64,000 nt of DNA from an uncultured Candidatus Saccharibacteria bacterium (lineage in GTDB: Bacteria; Patescibacteriota; Saccharimonadia; Saccharimonadales; Saccharimonadaceae), in the NCBI GenBank assembly GCA_937924995.1, contig CALEXY010000011.1, positions 39,056 through 103,055 of the forward strand, written 5' to 3'. Positions 60,354-64,000 of this stretch are shown here, piece after piece (the first letter of the stretch is position 1; each line of letters opens with the position of its first letter). Position numbers and translations under genes: made by a program. The notes below the pieces were generated by a model that saw only the letters and a list, made by a program, of their open reading frames with translations, did no database searches and was not told the DNA's origin.

Positions 60354-61865
60354 ATGAATAAGGAAATTAGAACTCGTTTTGCACCCAGCCCTACTGGCTA
60401 CATTCACATCGGCAATGTCCGTAGTGCCATCTATCCATATTTAATCGCTAGACAAAATCACGGTCAGTTCATCTTGCGCATTGAAGATACCGATCAAAGT
60501 CGTTTCGTGGAAGGTGCCGCCGAACTAGTTTTTGATACCCTTAAATGGCTCGGGCTAAACTGGGACGAAGGTCCAATGGTGGGTGGTCCAGATGAGCCTT
60601 ATTACCAAACCGAACGCAAGGATATTTATCTCGCTTGGGCTAAAAAATTACTTGAAAAAGGCTTAGCTTATGCAGACGATACTCTTTCCGAAAAAATCGA
60701 AGAGTACAAAAAACTCGACAACGAACAAAAAATTCCTTATCTTTATCGCAATCATCGCCCAGCCAATCCACCAGAATGGCGTGAAGGCCTGCCAATTCGT
60801 TTCAAAACTACACCAAAACATTACGAATGGCACGACGAAGTTATGGGTGATATGCAAACCGGACCAGAAGTCCTCGATGATATTATTTTGATCAAAAAAG
60901 ACGGTCTTCCAACCTATAATTTTGCTCACATCGTCGACGACACCTTAATGAAGATTACCTACATCACCCGTGGTGTTGAGTATCTCTCAAGCACACCGAA
61001 TTATCTGGCTCTCTACGACGCACTAGAGCTTCCTCGCCATCTTTTTGTTTCCATGCCACACATTCTCGCTCCTACTGGCAATAAAAAACTTGGTAAACGC
61101 GATGGCGCCAAATCCGTCACCGAATATCGTGACGATGGTTTTCTCCCAGAAGCTATGCTCAATTACCTCGCCTGCCTCGGCTGGAATGACGGCACTGAAC
61201 AAGAAATTTACTCAATCGATGAAATGATTGAAAAATTTGAAATTTCCCGCATCCAAAACTCCGGCGCTCGTTTCGACGAGACTAAGATTCTCTGGATGAA
61301 TGGCCAATGGATTCGCAAAATTGCTGACGAACAGGGGATTGACGCACTTTACGCCAAGACCTGTCTTACTTCTGGTTCTGAAGATTTCTCTCGCTATCAA
61401 GTTTTTAAGCCACTTAATTTCTGGCCAGAATCCGCCAGTCAAGAAACTGACGAATACAAAAAATCCGTCCTCAGTATTATCTATGACCGCTTAAAGACAC
61501 TCTCTGACTTACGTACTATGACTACTTATTTCTTCGAAGAGCCGGACATTGATCTTGATTTAATTTATAATAATAAATTCCTCAAGAAACTTTCTGAAAC
61601 TGAATATCGCGAATTATTGCACCTCACTATCGAGAAATTAACAGAGGTCGAAGAAAACAATTGGACCGATGACAATCTTCAAGCCAAGCTTAATGAGCTT
61701 CTCGCTGCTACTGGCAAAAAACCTGCTGAATATTTCAGCCTCATCCGCATTGCCGTCAGCTTTGCGCCATTTAGCCCAGCTTTGCATCAAACTTTGCGTG
61801 TCCTCGGTAAAAACCGCACTCTCGCTCGTCTTAATCGCGTCCATACTGCCATTTCCCACGACTAA
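60354..61865 (+). CDS. gltX: glutamyl-tRNA synthetase
   Basis: A 503-residue class I synthetase. The HIGH motif appears as FAPSPTGYIHIGNVR and KMSKR as KKLGKRDGA; RIEDTDQSR and the helical anticodon domain complete it. The Gly in KLGKR is a mild deviation. With two tRNA-Gln genes in the window and no GlnRS seen, it may also charge tRNA(Gln) for GatCAB conversion; that is inference. TATAAT (60339-60344), preceded by TGA, is 9 bases before the ATG. Confidence 0.94.
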   Translation: MNKEIRTRFAPSPTGYIHIGNVRSAIYPYLIARQNHGQFILRIEDTDQSRFVEGAAELVFDTLKWLGLNWDEGPMVGGPDEPYYQTERKDIYLAWAKKLLEKGLAYADDTLSEKIEEYKKLDNEQKIPYLYRNHRPANPPEWREGLPIRFKTTPKHYEWHDEVMGDMQTGPEVLDDIILIKKDGLPTYNFAHIVDDTLMKITYITRGVEYLSSTPNYLALYDALELPRHLFVSMPHILAPTGNKKLGKRDGAKSVTEYRDDGFLPEAMLNYLACLGWNDGTEQEIYSIDEMIEKFEISRIQNSGARFDETKILWMNGQWIRKIADEQGIDALYAKTCLTSGSEDFSRYQVFKPLNFWPESASQETDEYKKSVLSIIYDRLKTLSDLRTMTTYFFEEPDIDLDLIYNNKFLKKLSETEYRELLHLTIEKLTEVEENNWTDDNLQAKLNELLAATGKKPAEYFSLIRIAVSFAPFSPALHQTLRVLGKNRTLARLNRVHTAISHD

Positions 61866-61916
61866 AACTAATTGCAAAATAAGGCTCACGCCCCAAGAAT
61901 CCCAGTTCAAAAACAG

Positions 61917-61955
61917 CCCGTTCACCCTCAAAGCTTCCGTGAACGGGTTTTTATT
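61917..61955 (+). terminator. intrinsic terminator after gltX
   Basis: CCCGTTCAC pairs with GTGAACGGG across 13 bases, then TTTTTATTT. Confidence 0.8.
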
Positions 61956-62012
61956 TAGTATATCTTTACAAGCCCAGGCGCCTCTGACATAATAGTAGAA
62001 AAGGAGTCGATT

Positions 62013-62336
62013 ATGGCAAAATTTTATCAAAATGCGGGGGAACCAAACAGTAAAATGAACTGGGTTTCCGAAAAAGACAATCCAGACACCACGAACGACT
62101 CCTGGGACTCTGGTGCCTTCAAAAAAGATTTGCCAGACCACTTCCAGAATTACGAAGAAAATGATCCGTCTGACGATGGTCATCTTGAAGATGAAGGCGA
62201 TGAAAACGACCTCGGTGATATGTCCGATGAGGAATTCCGCCTCCGCAACCGCACTACCGACTCCGACACCGACCCACATCTTTTTGACCCAATCGACGAC
62301 TGCGAATGGAACGACGCTAGCTTCGACTGTGACTAA
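62013..62336 (+). CDS. small highly acidic protein of unknown function
   Basis: A 107-residue protein with nearly one third Asp and Glu and few hydrophobics (EENDPSDDGHLEDEGDEND). Probably disordered. AAAAGGAG precedes the ATG by 6 bases, and the frame is clean, supporting a real gene. A histone-like or delta-subunit-like role is not supported. It precedes tRNA-Glu. Confidence 0.65.
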   Translation: MAKFYQNAGEPNSKMNWVSEKDNPDTTNDSWDSGAFKKDLPDHFQNYEENDPSDDGHLEDEGDENDLGDMSDEEFRLRNRTTDSDTDPHLFDPIDDCEWNDASFDCD

Positions 62337-62381
62337 TTAGACTCTTGCGACTGTAACCAAAAAATGTTATTATTATTCCAC

Positions 62382-62458
62382 GGTTCCGTCGTCTAGTGGT
62401 CCAGGACGTCTGGTTCTCATCCAGAAAATCGCGGGTTCGAACCCCGCCGGAATCACCA
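62382..62458 (+). tRNA. tRNA-Glu (anticodon CTC)
   Basis: Acceptor GGTTCCG pairs with CGGAATC (one G-U). The anticodon stem TCTGG/CCAGA encloses TTCTCAT, giving CTC (glutamate, GAG). TTCGAAC is in the T arm; CCA is encoded at 62456-62458. Confidence 0.92.
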
Positions 62459-62466
62459 TTTTAAGA

Positions 62467-62489
62467 AAAGGCATTTATGTCTTTTTTTG
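62467..62489 (+). terminator. terminator after tRNA-Glu
   Basis: AAAGGCAT pairs with ATGTCTTT (one G-U) across TT, followed by TTTT. Confidence 0.6.
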
Positions 62490-62504
62490 TTTTATAATAA
62501 AATT

Positions 62505-62990
62505 ATGCACTCAGCAATACTACATGGCGAATTCATCTATAAAAATGTAAAATATCACACGGATTTTTATAGCCTAATCGGACAAGAAGCACCTGATTTA
62601 CCCTGGTCACAGATTTATATTATCGGCAATTTTCAAAATCTAGTACCTATCGTAAAATATGCGCATGCCTCAGATAATCTTCCTGGTGGAGGAGTAAAAT
62701 CACATGAATCTATTCTTCAAACTATTTCCCGTGAGGCTAAAGAAGAATTGAATATGGCCGTCAAATCCTGGTTTCCACTCGGTTATCAAAAAGTCTATGA
62801 TAATCAGGGCAATACAGGTTACCAATTACGCGTCTATGCAGAACTCGAAAAACTCGGTGAATTCACAAATGATCCAGACGGCTCCGTGATTGGTTATGAA
62901 TTAATCAATATCGAAGAATTAAATAACCATATTCACTACGACAAAATTGGTGATTTCTTTATAAAACAAACTAAACATCTGTATAAATAA
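62505..62990 (+). CDS. Nudix hydrolase
   Basis: A 161-residue protein. The Nudix box GGGVKSHESILQTISREAKEEL (G-x5-E-x7-REAxEE) lies at about residues 60-82. Substrate unknown; nucleotide-sugar or damaged-nucleotide hydrolysis are common options. TATAAT (62493-62498) is 6 bases before ATG 62505, which is preferred to ATG 62487. Confidence 0.85.
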   Translation: MHSAILHGEFIYKNVKYHTDFYSLIGQEAPDLPWSQIYIIGNFQNLVPIVKYAHASDNLPGGGVKSHESILQTISREAKEELNMAVKSWFPLGYQKVYDNQGNTGYQLRVYAELEKLGEFTNDPDGSVIGYELINIEELNNHIHYDKIGDFFIKQTKHLYK

Positions 62991-63002
62991 TTTGTTCAGG
63001 CA

Positions 63003-64000
63003 CTAAGATTTGCGCGTAAAGTACCCCTGCACACCCGGTCGATCCACGCGAAGCCAAGTTTTATCTGCCGAAGATGGATTTGCCAAGAATGACCCATTAC
63101 CACCGCGAAGCTTATAACGATACGCAAACATATCGGAAGCATTTATTAAGCTACTAGTGTCAAAATCATTATTTACATATATTTTTTCCAATTTATCGGA
63201 ACCCCTTGAATAATAATATAAGCCAAACATTTCAGAAAAATTAGTAACATTTTTAGTATTAAAATTAGAAATATCTAATGTAACTAGATTTTGCATATCG
63301 TAAAACATATCTGACATATCTGTAACTTTTTCGGTATTAAAATTGGATATATTTAAAACCTCAAGATTGGACAAATGATAGAACATCATTCTCATATTCG
63401 TTACATTACTTGTATCAAAATGAGACAAATTAATTACATTTATTTTAGAACTATACCAAAACATTAGGCTCATATCGATTACTTTACTAGTATTAAAACT
63501 TGAAACATCGAGTGTTGTTAAATTTTTCATACTGCTAAATGTCTCACTCATATTAATCACATTTTTAGTATCAAAATGCGAAAGATCTAGAGATGAAATG
63601 CTTCCAACATATTGAAACATTCTACTCATATCAGTTACATTTTGAGTATTAAAACTAGAGAGGTTAAGCGACGTTAACTCCTTGACGCCCCTAAACATTT
63701 CGCTCATATTCGTCACCCTATCTGTATTAAAACTAGAAAGATCCAATTCCGTGAGTTTAGTAAAATTCATAAACATTCGAGAAGAGTTCGAATTTAAGTA
63801 TATTCTACCAATTGGCGCCCAGTAGTAGACGGATCCTTCCGCCTCATCAAACCAAGCTTTAATTTCATAATCCGACAATTCACTATCCTCTATATTTAAT
63901 GCATTAGACGGAATCTCCGAATACGCTACATTACTCCTTTTGAAAGCCTTCGTTTTTTCCTTAGCACTTATAAAGTCTGGCCAAACACCAAAGCTCTGGC
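63003..64000 (-). CDS. BspA-like surface protein, DUF285 repeats (partial)
   Basis: The frame is open to the window edge, giving at least 332 residues of the C-terminal part. Seven clear 26-residue repeats and an eighth degenerate one (about 63160-63790) share L-[SD]-x-F-[ND]-T-x-x-V-x-[ND]-M-S-x-M-F, the PF03382 (DUF285, BspA-type leucine-rich) signature. The end reads RPGVQGYFTRKS, the usual BspA-like finish without a sorting signal. Such proteins are exposed adhesins or matrix-binding factors; the N-terminus (signal or lipobox) is outside the window. A TTG at 63876-63878 is not the true start because the frame continues upstream. Confidence 0.88.
   Translation of the reverse strand, partial: QSFGVWPDFISAKEKTKAFKRSNVAYSEIPSNALNIEDSELSDYEIKAWFDEAEGSVYYWAPIGRIYLNSNSSRMFMNFTKLTELDLSSFNTDRVTNMSEMFRGVKELTSLNLSSFNTQNVTDMSRMFQYVGSISSLDLSHFDTKNVINMSETFSSMKNLTTLDVSSFNTSKVIDMSLMFWYSSKINVINLSHFDTSNVTNMRMMFYHLSNLEVLNISNFNTEKVTDMSDMFYDMQNLVTLDISNFNTKNVTNFSEMFGLYYYSRGSDKLEKIYVNNDFDTSSLINASDMFAYRYKLRGGNGSFLANPSSADKTWLRVDRPGVQGYFTRKS

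Noticed and set aside
63160..63790. DNA tandem repeat taken as a CRISPR or satellite
   Set aside because: The 78-base periodicity is fully explained by 26-residue DUF285 protein repeats.

Overview
The window looks like a chromosomal segment of a Candidatus Saccharibacteria (TM7, Patescibacteria/CPR) epibiont. The organism call is inference. It rests on a small, gene-dense, low-to-moderate GC layout; truncated versions of conserved operons (rpsB-tsf and frr present, pyrH, uppS, cdsA and dxr absent from between them); a short EF-Ts and an editing-less ProRS; murD next to a MurL-type epimerase; fermentative lactate dehydrogenase; an oxygen-sensitive class III ribonucleotide reductase; a glycine-tailed DUF2207 membrane protein; and several surface proteins. 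The standard genetic code fits all genes. Almost every gene ends in TAA or TAG, and only one gene ends in TGA.

Layout. 1-6.8 kb: end of cysS, AI-2E-family permease, flavin-binding protein, queuosine precursor transporter plus tgt, signal peptidase I, a membrane protein and an HtrA protease. 6.8-9.4 kb (minus strand): prmC-prfA, tRNA-Val, ribosomal protein L31. 9.5-24.4 kb: a translation, secretion and envelope block of rpsB-tsf, rseP, a CPBP protease, greA (minus), proS, frr, lysS (interrupted by an in-frame amber codon), serS, hpf, secA, an M16 peptidase and murD. 24.5-26.7 kb: a MurL-like epimerase and a histidine phosphatase. 26.8-27.7 kb: two tRNA-Gln genes bracketing one orphan gene. 27.8-34.7 kb: prfB, ftsE-ftsX, a CHAP peptidoglycan hydrolase, a C-terminal processing protease, a glutaredoxin-like protein and an alpha/beta hydrolase. 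34.9-37.6 kb: a large secreted cutinase-family protein. 37.9-40.9 kb: NrdR-box-controlled nrdD-nrdG. 41.0-43.3 kb: an accessory locus with a TetR-type regulator, a membrane protein, two tiny proteins and elaborate RNA/promoter structure. 43.3-53.8 kb: dus, a glycosyltransferase, smpB-xth, ldh, DUF2207 and a P-type ATPase pair. 53.9-55.3 kb: a small hydrolase, a stand-alone nuclease-toxin-like domain and tRNA-Leu. 55.4-60.2 kb: a sortase with a giant N-terminal tail, a PEGA protein and a proline-rich membrane protein. 60.3-64 kb: gltX, an acidic protein, tRNA-Glu, a Nudix hydrolase and the C-terminal part of a BspA-like repeat protein.

How it works together. Housekeeping translation genes (five aminoacyl-tRNA synthetases, both release factors, PrmC, SmpB, RRF, EF-Ts, HPF, five tRNAs) are interleaved with envelope biogenesis and surface-exposure functions (SecA, signal peptidase, RseP, HtrA, Ctp, sortase, FtsEX-CHAP, MurD-MurL). 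That mix suits a host-attached bacterium that keeps its own ribosome and wall but salvages metabolites.

Two promoter styles are visible. The common one is an extended -10 box (TGnTATAAT or TGnTAAAAT) placed 6-7 bases before the start codon, which implies leaderless mRNAs. The second is a full TTGACA-N17-TAGAAT promoter, seen only at nrdD and at the divergent accessory pair near 42.3 kb.

The most unusual items are the amber codon inside lysS, the 41-43.3 kb locus with its structured RNAs, the stand-alone PD-ELK nuclease domain, and repeated small tandem duplications sitting just after stop codons.
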